Shown: positions 1 to 6,357 of the stretch, in pieces
Numbering within the stretch: position 1 is the first letter of the stretch
How the letters are laid out: the number at the start of each line of letters is the position of its first letter
NCBI GenBank assembly: GCA_029881015.1
Contig: JAOUNK010000158.1
Coordinates: 1 to 7,628 of the forward strand
Origin: Gammaproteobacteria bacterium
GTDB lineage: Bacteria; Pseudomonadota; Gammaproteobacteria; Steroidobacterales; Woeseiaceae
Reading direction: 5' to 3'
Length of the DNA stretch: 7,628 nucleotides
Position numbers and translations under genes: made by a program
The notes under the pieces: model-generated
What the model saw: the letters and a program-made list of their open reading frames with translations, nothing else
What the model was told of the DNA's origin: nothing
Database searches by the model: none

Positions 1-1097
1 GTCCGTACGCGATGTACCGCCAGTGGGTTCAGCCCGTAGGAAGCCCCAAAAGATACTTCAGACAGTGTTCGACGATGTAGCGGCGAATCGCTGGTGATGA
101 CTATCTCTGCCAGATACTGGCCACCTCCACCCAACGGCTTTTGCGAATCGATCGTTTCCACGTTATCCGCCATTTCATGAAGCGCAGCTCCAATCAAACG
201 CTCGAAATGCTTTAGGTTGTCGGGTGTATCCCTGACCAGCAGACGGTCGCCTGGCTGCAGTGTCGCCGAGGGAAGCTTGGCCACGAGGAGCGATCTCCCT
301 CGCCGAATCTGCTCCACACGCATCTTGTGGTCTGTTCGTTCCAGAACCTCCCAGAGAGACTTTCCAGCCGCAAACCCATCCGCCCGAACGGTCAGTTGCG
401 CATCGAACAGACGAGGTCGAGTGCCTGTCATCGGCATACTCCGATCCGGCAAAAGTCGTGGCACGAACAACCAGACAAAAATGAGACCGACACCACCCAC
501 CAGTAACGCAGGAATTGTAATGTCGAACATGCCAATATCCGCCACCCCTAAGTCCCTGGTGATACCTACCACGAGCAGATTGGTCGAAGTGCCGATCGTG
601 GTGGACATTCCGCCAATAATCGTCGCCATGCCCATCGGCATCATGAATCCCGACGCGGGCAGTTTCGTACGTATCGCGATACCCACAAGAATAGGAATCA
701 TCAGGACAACGATCGGTGTATCGTTGACAAACGCACTCAATGCAAACACGGCGAGCAGCATCACGAGTAGAGCCGCCTGCGGTCGTCTCAGCCACAGATT
801 TCCTACGAGTCGGGCCACGGGCTGCAAAGCACCGGTTGCCTCCAACGCTTTGCCGATGACGATCAGTGAACAGATCGTAATCAGAGCTTCATTGCCAAAT
901 CCGAGCAAGAACTGCGCCGGGGTGACAAGCACACCGTCGTCTTCGTAGGGAAACAGGTGAAAGCCGGCTATCAGTACGATAATTACGGCGAGACTCGATG
1001 ATTCGAGCGGTACTCTGTCGCGCGTAAACAGGTACAGCGCCACGATAATGAGAATTACGACGGCGATGCCATGTGTATCAGGTGAAAGAGTCTGCAT
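1..1097 (-). CDS. SLC13/DASS-family anion permease with C-terminal RCK_C (TrkA-C) domains, 3' end cut by the window edge
   Basis: I translated this frame by hand: it is open from an ATG at 1097 to the left edge, giving 365 codons with no stop. It is an inner-membrane permease of the SLC13 (divalent anion:Na+ symporter) type. Hydrophobic segments lie at about residues 11-24, 34-50, 70-90, 107-142, 150-178 and 192-214. The two family signature loops are visible as SAFVNDTP (121-128) and GTSTNLLV (169-176); such Ser-Asn-Thr motifs form the sodium and substrate sites in the family. A soluble RCK_C domain follows (about 228-302, with LQPGDRLLV at 280-288), and a second begins near 327 (EIVITSDSPL) and is cut. 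Related proteins are about 600 residues, so roughly 230 are missing. The ATG is the first start after an in-frame TGA seven codons upstream; the ribosome site is weak. The substrate (sulfate, dicarboxylate or other) cannot be read from this part. It uses more A/T-ending codons (ATA, TTA, CTA, GTA) than the genes on the right. Confidence 0.9.
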   Translation of the reverse strand, partial: MQTLSPDTHGIAVVILIIVALYLFTRDRVPLESSSLAVIIVLIAGFHLFPYEDDGVLVTPAQFLLGFGNEALITICSLIVIGKALEATGALQPVARLVGNLWLRRPQAALLVMLLAVFALSAFVNDTPIVVLMIPILVGIAIRTKLPASGFMMPMGMATIIGGMSTTIGTSTNLLVVGITRDLGVADIGMFDITIPALLVGGVGLIFVWLFVPRLLPDRSMPMTGTRPRLFDAQLTVRADGFAAGKSLWEVLERTDHKMRVEQIRRGRSLLVAKLPSATLQPGDRLLVRDTPDNLKHFERLIGAALHEMADNVETIDSQKPLGGGGQYLAEIVITSDSPLHRRTLSEVSFGASYGLNPLAVHRVR

Positions 1098-1163
1098 ACC
1101 TGTGCCGCCAGGAACGAGTCAGTCCAAATGGCAACGATTACGCGGGCTCTCACGCCAAGCGTT

Positions 1164-1250
1164 GGTACCCCGCTAACGCGACCAGTACCCGTATACGTTA
1201 TCACAACGTTATCGGTATTCGCGCGGGACCCTTTAGCGCATCGTGGTACC
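1164..1250. repeat. Imperfect nested inverted repeat (possible leader hairpin or operator region)
   Basis: Five short blocks pair in order around a centre near 1202: GGTACC 1164-1169 with 1245-1250; CGCTAA 1171-1176 with TTAGCG 1233-1238; CGCGA 1177-1181 with TCGCG 1219-1223; GTACC 1185-1189 with GGTAT 1214-1218 (one mismatch or wobble); and ACGTT 1195-1199 with AACGT 1205-1209 around the loop ATCAC. Bulges of 1 to 9 bases separate them. The structure ends 67 bases upstream of the permease start, so it may form in that gene's leader RNA or bind a regulator. Each block is short, so part of the pairing may be chance. It has no T tract on either side and is not a standard terminator. Confidence 0.35.
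1195..1213. repeat. Tandem 8-mer ACGTTATC, 11-base period
   Basis: ACGTTATC occurs at 1195-1202 and again at 1206-1213, separated by ACA. The 11-base period is close to one helical turn, which is how paired half-sites for a DNA-binding protein are often placed. It lies about 100 bases upstream of the permease ATG. The first copy is immediately preceded by the palindrome GTATAC, which ends on its first two bases. A regulatory role is inference from spacing and position only. Confidence 0.25.
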
Positions 1251-1364
1251 GCTGAACGGAAATCGGGCACTTCTGAGGAGCACATGGAGGAAGGCGTGCA
1301 AACACGGCTGGCCTGGAGCATGAACACCAGCAGGGTGGCTTGTTGCGCGGCATTTGACCGTGCG

Positions 1365-2726
1365 TTAGCTCAAATGGGGAAGAACCGCACTCGCGAGGCT
1401 CAGGAGGAAAAAGAAACCGCACATGTCGGTCGCCGTGGTCAATAACGGTCCCGATGCAACGGCCGGGTCGAGTTTGAACTTACGCAGAAGTAACGGCACG
1501 GTGCCACCAATTGAAACCGCAACGACAGTATTCGCTGCCAGCGCGCCGCCGACCACCAGGCCGAGAACGGGATTGCCTTTCCAGGCCCAGGCGGCAAGTC
1601 CAAGCAATATGCCCAGCGCCGCTCCGTTGATCATTCCCACAATCGCTTCTTTGCGCCAGACACGCAGGAAGTCTTCCGGCACTGCCGCGCCAAGCGTCAG
1701 CTCTCGCATACTCACGGCGACCGCCTGGTTCCCCGAACACCCGCTCATGTCGGAAACTATGGGCAGGAACACGGCCAATGCAATTACCGCTGTCAACGTA
1801 TCTTCGTACGCGGCAATGATACTTGCCGCCAGGATGTTCAGGCCGATATTGATGCTAAGCCAGGCAAGACGGCGACGCGAGCGAACGAGCACCGGCATGC
1901 TGCGAAGCTCGTCGCCGCCGATGATACCGGCGGCCTTCATGTTGTCGGCTTCAGCCCGTTCGGCCAGCGCCTCCAGAAACGAACGCCGGCGCACGATCCC
2001 GAGCAGCATGCCCTTCTTGTTTACGACCGGCACTGCCGCAATGTCGTGTTCGTCGAAAAACTCTTCGAGATCGTCGAGAGTGGCGTCAGGACTCACAGTG
2101 AGTGCCGGCCTGGCGATACTGCCGATCGTCTGGCTCTTGTCGGCGAATACGAGGTCACGCAGGCGAACGACGCCAAGCAGCTTTCTCTTTTTGACGACGA
2201 CATAGATGTAGTGGACGGTGAGGAACTCGTAACTCTTTCCTTCCTCCGTCAGGTCTTCGACAGCGTCGCGCACCAACTGACCCTTTGGGTAGACGGCGAA
2301 TTCAGTCATCATCAGTCCGCCGGCCTGCTCCGGCGGGTAGCTGATCAGGTCGCGGACTTCGTCGGCTTCCTCTTCATCGAGTTCCGCGAGGATCGCTTCA
2401 GCGTTTTCAGCATTGAGTTCCGCGAGAACGTCGACGCGATGGTCACTGGCCATTTCCACGACGATCGGCGCAGCGTCTCCCGCAGGCATCTCCTCAATCA
2501 GGTCGGCAACGTGCGAGTCAGGCAAGTCTTCGACCAGCGAGGCCGCATTGGCCGGATCCAGAGTCGAGAGCAATGCGCGTTGGTCGTCCGGAGCGAGCAT
2601 GAACATCGCATGCAGCAGTTCGGCGGGTTCCAGGCTGTCCATATAGGACTGGATATCGCTAACTAAATCGCCCCGCTCGAGCATTGCGCGAATTTCGATC
2701 CACGGCTTGTTCCTGGTTTCTACCAT
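1365..2726 (-). CDS. mgtE: Magnesium channel/transporter MgtE
   Basis: The 453-residue product matches the usual MgtE length (about 450) and domain order. An acidic superhelical N domain covers about residues 10-130. A CBS pair follows at about 140-250, with the YIYVVV strand at 173-178 and the PVV..KGMLLGIV stretch ending at 245. The membrane domain, with five hydrophobic segments, runs from about 287 to 450. Pore signatures are present: PIVSDMSGCSGNQ (322-334) and an Asp at 434 in TTATDMCG. That Asp aligns with the pore Asp that binds magnesium in the Thermus enzyme. In this family high cytoplasmic magnesium binds the N and CBS domains and closes the inner-membrane channel. The ATG at 2726 is preceded by a purine-rich CAGGGG about 8 bases upstream. 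The downstream permease starts 267 bases after its stop, so the two are probably separate units. No break or lost key residue is seen. Confidence 0.96.
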   Translation of the reverse strand: MVETRNKPWIEIRAMLERGDLVSDIQSYMDSLEPAELLHAMFMLAPDDQRALLSTLDPANAASLVEDLPDSHVADLIEEMPAGDAAPIVVEMASDHRVDVLAELNAENAEAILAELDEEEADEVRDLISYPPEQAGGLMMTEFAVYPKGQLVRDAVEDLTEEGKSYEFLTVHYIYVVVKKRKLLGVVRLRDLVFADKSQTIGSIARPALTVSPDATLDDLEEFFDEHDIAAVPVVNKKGMLLGIVRRRSFLEALAERAEADNMKAAGIIGGDELRSMPVLVRSRRRLAWLSINIGLNILAASIIAAYEDTLTAVIALAVFLPIVSDMSGCSGNQAVAVSMRELTLGAAVPEDFLRVWRKEAIVGMINGAALGILLGLAAWAWKGNPVLGLVVGGALAANTVVAVSIGGTVPLLLRKFKLDPAVASGPLLTTATDMCGFFFLLSLASAVLPHLS

Positions 2727-3006
2727 CTTCTAGCCCCTGCAAGATCTAACGAAGCATTTATCTCTCTGCGCGACCAAGTTGCGACTAATTCTGGCCATCG
2801 TCAATACATTTCAGAATGCGAGGAATCACGAGCCGACTGGTGTTCCACTGAACCCGGCATCGCTGACCGTGGATAAAAGCGTTTGTATGTTTTCTTGGGC
2901 CGTTCCGTCACGTCGCTTCCGTCGGAGCCGCGATGCGACAACCGCAGCGGCCGGACTGCGGGATGGTTCCCGCATTTCCAGCTCAGGCCGCCGAATCCAA
3001 CGGTGG
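2727..3006. other. Intergenic region upstream of mgtE
   Basis: This gap lies between the DUF885 stop and the mgtE start, both read on the minus strand. No protein gene is convincing here. A hairpin sits 32 bases after the DUF885 stop (listed separately). For mgtE, a minus-strand TTGACG at 2804-2799 is a plausible -35 box. However, the hexamer 17 bases on (CAACTT, 2781-2776) is a poor -10, so the promoter is not established. I see no recognisable magnesium riboswitch (M-box or mgtA type). Confidence 0.5.
2957..2974 (-). terminator. Perfect 7-bp stem-loop after the DUF885 gene (weak terminator candidate)
   Basis: TGCGGGA (2957-2963) and TCCCGCA (2968-2974) pair perfectly around a 4-base loop, 32 bases beyond the DUF885 stop. 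On the minus strand it is followed by GTCCGGCC rather than a T tract, so it does not meet the standard intrinsic terminator form. It may stabilise the 3' end or work with Rho. A competing CCGCAG/CTGCGG pairing (2943-2948 with 2956-2961) overlaps it. Confidence 0.35.
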
Positions 3007-4737
3007 CTAGAGCCCGGCAAAACTATCTTGAGGAACGGGCATAGGTTCTCGCAACCAGAGCGCCGCGATCCCCTCATCGTCGCCGGTCATCTCCCAGTGG
3101 AGGAGCGACAGCGGCAGGCGGCCGGACTGCATGAGCTCGTCATGAAAGGCCTTGAGATCGAAGTCGTCACCGAGTTGTCGCTGGCGGGCCGCGAGCAAGG
3201 CCTGCATCTGGATCATCCCGGTCGTGTACCCCAGCCCGTATCCGGGCGGCCGGCGCAGGTAGATTTCTGCATCGACGCGCGCGACATCCCGGTCGAGGTA
3301 AGGGACGTGCTCGATCCAGAAGTCGGCAACCTCGTTCGCGGTCATGCTGTTGAGCTGCAGCCAGGCGTCCGCGGACATGCGCGCGGCACGGAAAATGCCA
3401 AACAGGTAGATCAACTCTCGAACCCGCGGCTGCTCATCGAGCAGCCCCGCATACATCATGGCCTCCTCGAGGTAGACACCCCAACCCTCGACACGGGCAT
3501 CGTCGGTCAACCTGCCGCGCACGGGATCCGGATTATTGCGTTCCACGACCGCGTCGAAGCGGTGCCCCGGGATCACCGCATGCAGATGATCCGGCGTTGG
3601 ATTTCTGTATTGAATCTGCTCCCAGAAATTCGGCCCGCCGTCGCGGGCTATCCACGGCACATTTGTCGACAGCTTGCCGATGTACTCCGGGATCGTAATG
3701 ATCTCCTCATCGACCAGGAACGTGCGGATCAGGCGATCGGTCGTGTCGATGCGCTCCTGGTAGTCCGCGCCGGTTTTCGGCAGTGTAAGCTCGGGCAGGT
3801 CACGATTGTTGTGGCGCTCGAGCGCATACTGCGCCCACAACCGATCCAGCTCGCGGCGCCCGAGTGTGACGATCTCGTCGCTCGTGTACGGCATGAGCTT
3901 GACGTGCTTCAGGTACCAGTCGAATGCCGCCTTGCCCACGCCGGCTCTGGCACGCATTTCCGGCCGGTTGGCGCGCAGCCAGTCCCGAAAGGACTCGACC
4001 GCGGACTGTGCCAGCGTGATGTGCTCGACAAGTTCCGGTTGCTGTTGCCCGGCGCGCGCGAGCAAGTCGTCGTACCAGCCGACCACACCCTGCGGAGGCG
4101 AAGCGCGGTAGGGGTAGCCATGGCCGACACCATCGGCGTTCGAGAGGTTGAAAAGGGCCAGGTCCGCATAATCGGCAGCGACATCCGTGAGGTTTGCTTT
4201 GCCCTGCGCCACGAGGCCCGGAATCGCCTCGAGCTGGCGCTCGAGCTCCGCGAGGGCGGCACCCTCCACGGGAAGGTCTGTAAACGTCAGTCGTAACATG
4301 CGATCGACGTAGAAACCGGGATCGCGCGACCAGGGCCGCGAGACACGTAATGTGAATTCTTCCTGGTCGAGGCTGGCGCGTACGGCGAGAAACTCGACCT
4401 GCCTGCCCGTCGCCCACGTGTGTACCGCAAATCGGTTCAGGCGCTCCTGGAAATTACGCAGCTGCGTGAGTCGCGATGCCATCGCCTCGGCACCGAAGTC
4501 CGGGTAGACATCCGTTTCCAGGCCCGCGACGTCCGTCAGGGACCGGGTCTTAGTGGCGGCTGCGGGATCGCGCCAGTGCAGGAACGAATCCCAGAGCTCG
4601 ACGAATTCGTCATAGTCCAACTCGCCCTGCGGCATTCCTGCATAGTGGACAGGATCGGCCGCTCGCACCGTACCGAACAGACAGAGAAGAAAGGCCGGAA
4701 GAACCAATGCTGTGAGGACTGTATTGCGGATATTCAC
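3007..4737 (-). CDS. Secreted DUF885-family protein (putative metallopeptidase-like), GTG start
   Basis: The 576-residue product belongs to DUF885, a mostly uncharacterised family with a zinc-peptidase-like helical fold, often exported. The open frame extends to an ATG at 4983, but I place the start at the GTG at 4737. AGGAG lies 8 bases before it, and it begins a textbook signal peptide: basic start, hydrophobic core about 6-20, and probable cleavage after A26 (VRA-AD). The longer start would overlap the divergent cupin gene and add a non-hydrophobic 82-residue leader. C-terminal family signatures are clear: DHLHAVIPGHR (383-393), EGWGVYLEE (417-425), GYTTGMIQMQ (503-512) and FHDELMQSGRLPL (531-543). 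The family usually reads HExxPGHH; here it is HAVIPGHR, so the Glu expected to act in catalysis is Ala387 and the last His is Arg. The protein may be inactive or belong to a divergent subgroup. The substrate is unknown. It is transcribed divergently from the cupin-metA-metY operon. Confidence 0.9.
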   Translation of the reverse strand: MNIRNTVLTALVLPAFLLCLFGTVRAADPVHYAGMPQGELDYDEFVELWDSFLHWRDPAAATKTRSLTDVAGLETDVYPDFGAEAMASRLTQLRNFQERLNRFAVHTWATGRQVEFLAVRASLDQEEFTLRVSRPWSRDPGFYVDRMLRLTFTDLPVEGAALAELERQLEAIPGLVAQGKANLTDVAADYADLALFNLSNADGVGHGYPYRASPPQGVVGWYDDLLARAGQQQPELVEHITLAQSAVESFRDWLRANRPEMRARAGVGKAAFDWYLKHVKLMPYTSDEIVTLGRRELDRLWAQYALERHNNRDLPELTLPKTGADYQERIDTTDRLIRTFLVDEEIITIPEYIGKLSTNVPWIARDGGPNFWEQIQYRNPTPDHLHAVIPGHRFDAVVERNNPDPVRGRLTDDARVEGWGVYLEEAMMYAGLLDEQPRVRELIYLFGIFRAARMSADAWLQLNSMTANEVADFWIEHVPYLDRDVARVDAEIYLRRPPGYGLGYTTGMIQMQALLAARQRQLGDDFDLKAFHDELMQSGRLPLSLLHWEMTGDDEGIAALWLREPMPVPQDSFAGL

Positions 4738-4745
4738 ACGTGGAT

Positions 4746-4750
4746 CTCCT
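4746..4750 (-). promoter_or_regulatory. Ribosome binding site fixing the GTG start of the DUF885 gene
   Basis: AGGAG on the minus strand lies 8 bases before the GTG at 4737. This spacing, together with the signal peptide that begins there, decides for the GTG against the upstream in-frame ATG at 4983. Confidence 0.7.
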
Positions 4751-4769
4751 GGCGGGCCTGTTTTCGGAT

Positions 4770-4799
4770 ATTCTACGTGCGACAGAAACGGCGTGTCGA
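4770..4799 (-). promoter_or_regulatory. Predicted sigma-70-type promoter for the DUF885 gene
   Basis: On the minus strand TCGACA (4799-4794, five of six matches to the -35 consensus) is followed after 18 bases by TAGAAT (4775-4770, five of six matches to the -10 consensus). Transcription would begin near 4763, giving a leader of about 26 bases that contains the AGGAG. I found no equally good plus-strand promoter for the cupin gene in the same 90-base spacer. Confidence 0.5.
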
Positions 4800-4807
4800 A
4801 CAGACAC
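4793..4807. promoter_or_regulatory. Inverted repeat GTGTC-N5-GACAC in the divergent spacer (candidate operator)
   Basis: GTGTC (4793-4797) and GACAC (4803-4807) form a perfect dyad around GAACA. It covers the -35 box of the predicted DUF885 promoter and lies 20 bases before the cupin ATG. It is placed so that one regulator could affect both directions, or so that it forms a small hairpin in the cupin leader. No regulator gene is in the window. The call is inference from symmetry and location. Confidence 0.35.
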
Positions 4808-4827
4808 CGTTGTATCAGGAGTAACCG

Positions 4828-5280
4828 ATGATCAGGAGACTTTTCTTGCCCATACTGGGTTGTGCAGTCGTTGCCGGGGCATCTGTTGCGGCGCACCATG
4901 AGACGGTCAAACCGGCCAAGATCAGCAAGGCCGATGTGGCCGGCGCTATCTTCGAGCGGCCGGACATGATCGAGACGAGCCATGAAAACGGCAACGTTAC
5001 GCTGGACGTCACCTCCCTGCTCTCAAGCGACAGGAAATTCGCGTCCGGCATGTACCGCTCGGGAAAGGTTCGCTTCGAGATCGACGAACCCTACGGCGTT
5101 GACGAGTTCATGTATTTCCTCGAGGGCAGCGTGACACTGACCTCGGCAGACGGCAGTGCGCAGGTCATCAATGCGGGAGAAGCTGTGACGATCCCCAGGG
5201 AGTGGACCGGCGTGTGGGAAACCGAGGGTTATACCAAGATCTGGGTCATCTACTCCGAGGACGGTTCCGCGCTGGAATAA
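4828..5280 (+). CDS. Small exported cupin-domain protein (Cupin_3/DUF861-like)
   Basis: The 150-residue protein starts at an ATG with AGGAG 7 bases before it (4818-4822). Residues 1-22 form a signal peptide: basic MIRR, a hydrophobic core to about residue 20, and likely cleavage after VAA at 20-22. It should therefore act in the periplasm. Cys12 follows LPILG, but a Pro at -4 argues against a lipoprotein site. The rest is a single cupin barrel of the Cupin_3 type, the fold also seen in ureidoglycine aminohydrolase and EutQ. Signatures are DEFMYFLEGSVTLT (92-105) and NAGEAVTIPREWTGVWE (115-131). The classical HxH metal pair of cupin motif 1 is absent and the motif 2 His position is Trp, so canonical metal binding is unlikely. 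Function is unknown. It heads a tight operon: the MetA-family gene starts 3 bases after its stop. A binding or stress-related role is possible, but nothing in the sequence settles it. Confidence 0.85.
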   Translation: MIRRLFLPILGCAVVAGASVAAHHETVKPAKISKADVAGAIFERPDMIETSHENGNVTLDVTSLLSSDRKFASGMYRSGKVRFEIDEPYGVDEFMYFLEGSVTLTSADGSAQVINAGEAVTIPREWTGVWETEGYTKIWVIYSEDGSALE

Positions 5281-5283
5281 GGC

Positions 5284-6357
5284 ATGCCACTCGTCGAACA
5301 CTCAGAACTGCCGGCTTTCGCGCAATTGCGCGCCCAGGGGCATGACATCCTTTCGCTCGAGCTTGCCGAGCACCAGGATATCCGCGAGCTGCACATCGGC
5401 TTTCTCAACATGATGCCCGATGCCGCCCTGCAGGCAACCGAGCGCCAGTTCATTCGCCTCGTCGGTGGCTGCAACCGGATCGCGCAGTTTTTCGTCTACC
5501 CGTTTTCCCTGCCGGGCTTGCCGCGCAGCCAGGAGACGCTCGACTACGTTGACAGGTACTACTCCCGCTTCGAAACCCTGCGAGAGGAAGGCCTAGATGC
5601 GTTGATCATTACCGGCGCCAACGTCGCCAACCCCGCCCTGGAACAGGAACCGTTCTGGGACCCGCTAATCGAAGTCGTCAACTGGGCACAGGACAACGTT
5701 GTGTCCATTCTGTGCTCCTGCCTCGCCACGCATGCGCTGCTCAAGCATCTGCACGGTATTGACCGCCAGCCACTGCCCGCCAAGCGCTGGGGCGTGTACA
5801 GCCATCGCGTAAGTGCGCCCATGCATCCGTTGCTTCGCGAGATCAACACGCGCTTCGATATCCCTCATTCCCGCTACAACGATATTTCGCGGGAGCAACT
5901 CGAAGCGGCCGGACTGCCGGTTCTCGTGGACAGCCGCGAAGGCGGCGTGCACCTCGCGGCCAGCCCGGATCAGTTTCGCGTAATCTACATGCAGGGCCAT
6001 CCCGAGTACGACGTGGCAAGCCTGCTCAAGGAATTCCGGCGTGAGCTGAAACGCTTTGCGAGCGGGGAGCGCGCGACCGCGCCACCCTTTCCCGAACACT
6101 ATTTCGGCGACGAGGCGCAGAAATTCGCTGCGGCTCACCTGGAGCGCGCCCGACAGGCGCGCGCGGCAGGCACCGCGTACGAAGATACGCTCGAACAGGA
6201 TGTCGCAGGACTCCTCGACAACACGTGGGGTGACACGGCGAAGGCCGTCATCAACAACTGGCTTGGTCTTGTCTATCGCGTGACCAACATCGACCGCAAA
6301 CTGCAATTCATGCCCGGCATCGATGCCGGCGACCCGCTCGGCCTCAAGGAGAAATAA
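5284..6357 (+). CDS. metA: MetA-family homoserine O-acyltransferase (annotated as homoserine O-succinyltransferase in relatives)
   Basis: The 357-residue cytoplasmic enzyme transfers an acyl group from acyl-CoA to the homoserine hydroxyl, the activating step of methionine synthesis. It has the class I glutamine-amidotransferase-like fold of MetA: DIRELHIGFLNMMPDA near 32-47, LIITGANVANP (107-117), the nucleophile region ILCSCLATHA (142-151) with probable catalytic Cys146, GVYSHRV (170-176), PHSRYND (194-200), and GHPEYD (238-243), which supplies the catalytic His239 and Glu241. A C-terminal extension to residue 357 contains LDNTWGDTAKAVINNWLGLVY, typical of a gammaproteobacterial branch. At the position where Gly has been linked to succinyl-CoA and Glu to acetyl-CoA, this protein has Ala115, so the acyl donor is uncertain. 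The partner MetY suggests acetylhomoserine. The ATG is 3 bases after the cupin stop; its ribosome site lies inside the cupin end (GGA about 9 bases upstream), so translational coupling is likely. Its stop overlaps the metY start. Confidence 0.92.
   Translation: MPLVEHSELPAFAQLRAQGHDILSLELAEHQDIRELHIGFLNMMPDAALQATERQFIRLVGGCNRIAQFFVYPFSLPGLPRSQETLDYVDRYYSRFETLREEGLDALIITGANVANPALEQEPFWDPLIEVVNWAQDNVVSILCSCLATHALLKHLHGIDRQPLPAKRWGVYSHRVSAPMHPLLREINTRFDIPHSRYNDISREQLEAAGLPVLVDSREGGVHLAASPDQFRVIYMQGHPEYDVASLLKEFRRELKRFASGERATAPPFPEHYFGDEAQKFAAAHLERARQARAAGTAYEDTLEQDVAGLLDNTWGDTAKAVINNWLGLVYRVTNIDRKLQFMPGIDAGDPLGLKEK
6346..6351 (+). promoter_or_regulatory. Ribosome binding site of metY inside the metA-family gene
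   Basis: AAGGAG ends 5 bases before the metY ATG at 6357. The stop of the upstream gene and this start share one base (TAATG), an arrangement typical of translational coupling. It sets the start of metY at 6357. Confidence 0.7.

Larger units (their letters stand above)
1098..1364. other. Intergenic region between mgtE and the permease gene
   Basis: No convincing gene lies here; short open frames on both strands resemble no protein I know. The stretch follows the mgtE stop and precedes the permease start on the same strand, so it should hold the permease promoter and leader. I see no strong sigma-70 promoter and no intrinsic terminator with a T tract after mgtE. The notable content is an imperfect nested inverted repeat at 1164-1250, with a short tandem repeat at its centre, listed separately. 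Confidence 0.6.

Noticed and set aside
217..948. A 243-codon plus-strand open frame opposite the permease gene
   Set aside because: The minus-strand frame gives an unmistakable transporter with signature motifs. This one is Ser/Arg/Thr-rich without domains, a shadow.
1164..1250. Integron attC site
   Set aside because: Length and imperfect palindromy fit, but the required RYYYAAC and GTTRRRY ends are missing, and no integrase or cassette array is nearby.
1128..1445. Open frames in the mgtE-permease gap (105 codons on plus, 90 on minus at 1055-1327)
   Set aside because: Both run into neighbouring real genes in the wrong frame or strand, lack good ribosome sites and show no recognisable fold or motif.
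2957..2974. Strong intrinsic terminator for the DUF885 gene
   Set aside because: The stem is perfect but no T tract follows it on the minus strand, so it is kept only as a weak candidate.
2727..3006. Magnesium riboswitch before mgtE
   Set aside because: The leader is too short and lacks the multi-helix pattern I would expect for an M-box. Only a weak promoter-like element is visible.
2779..4296. A 505-codon plus-strand open frame opposite the DUF885 gene
   Set aside because: It lies antisense to a gene with clear family motifs, resembles no protein I know, and has the composition expected from reading a GC-rich gene backwards. It crosses a hairpin and the gene end without any start signal.
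4861..4866. Lipoprotein signal at Cys12 of the cupin
   Set aside because: Pro at -4 and Leu at -2 do not fit a good lipobox, and a standard signal peptidase I site (VAA at residues 20-22) follows.
5180..5284. SAM or methionine-responsive riboswitch before the metA-family gene
   Set aside because: The gene starts 3 bases after the cupin stop, which leaves no leader. The cupin leader in the 90-base spacer is also too short for known SAM riboswitch classes.
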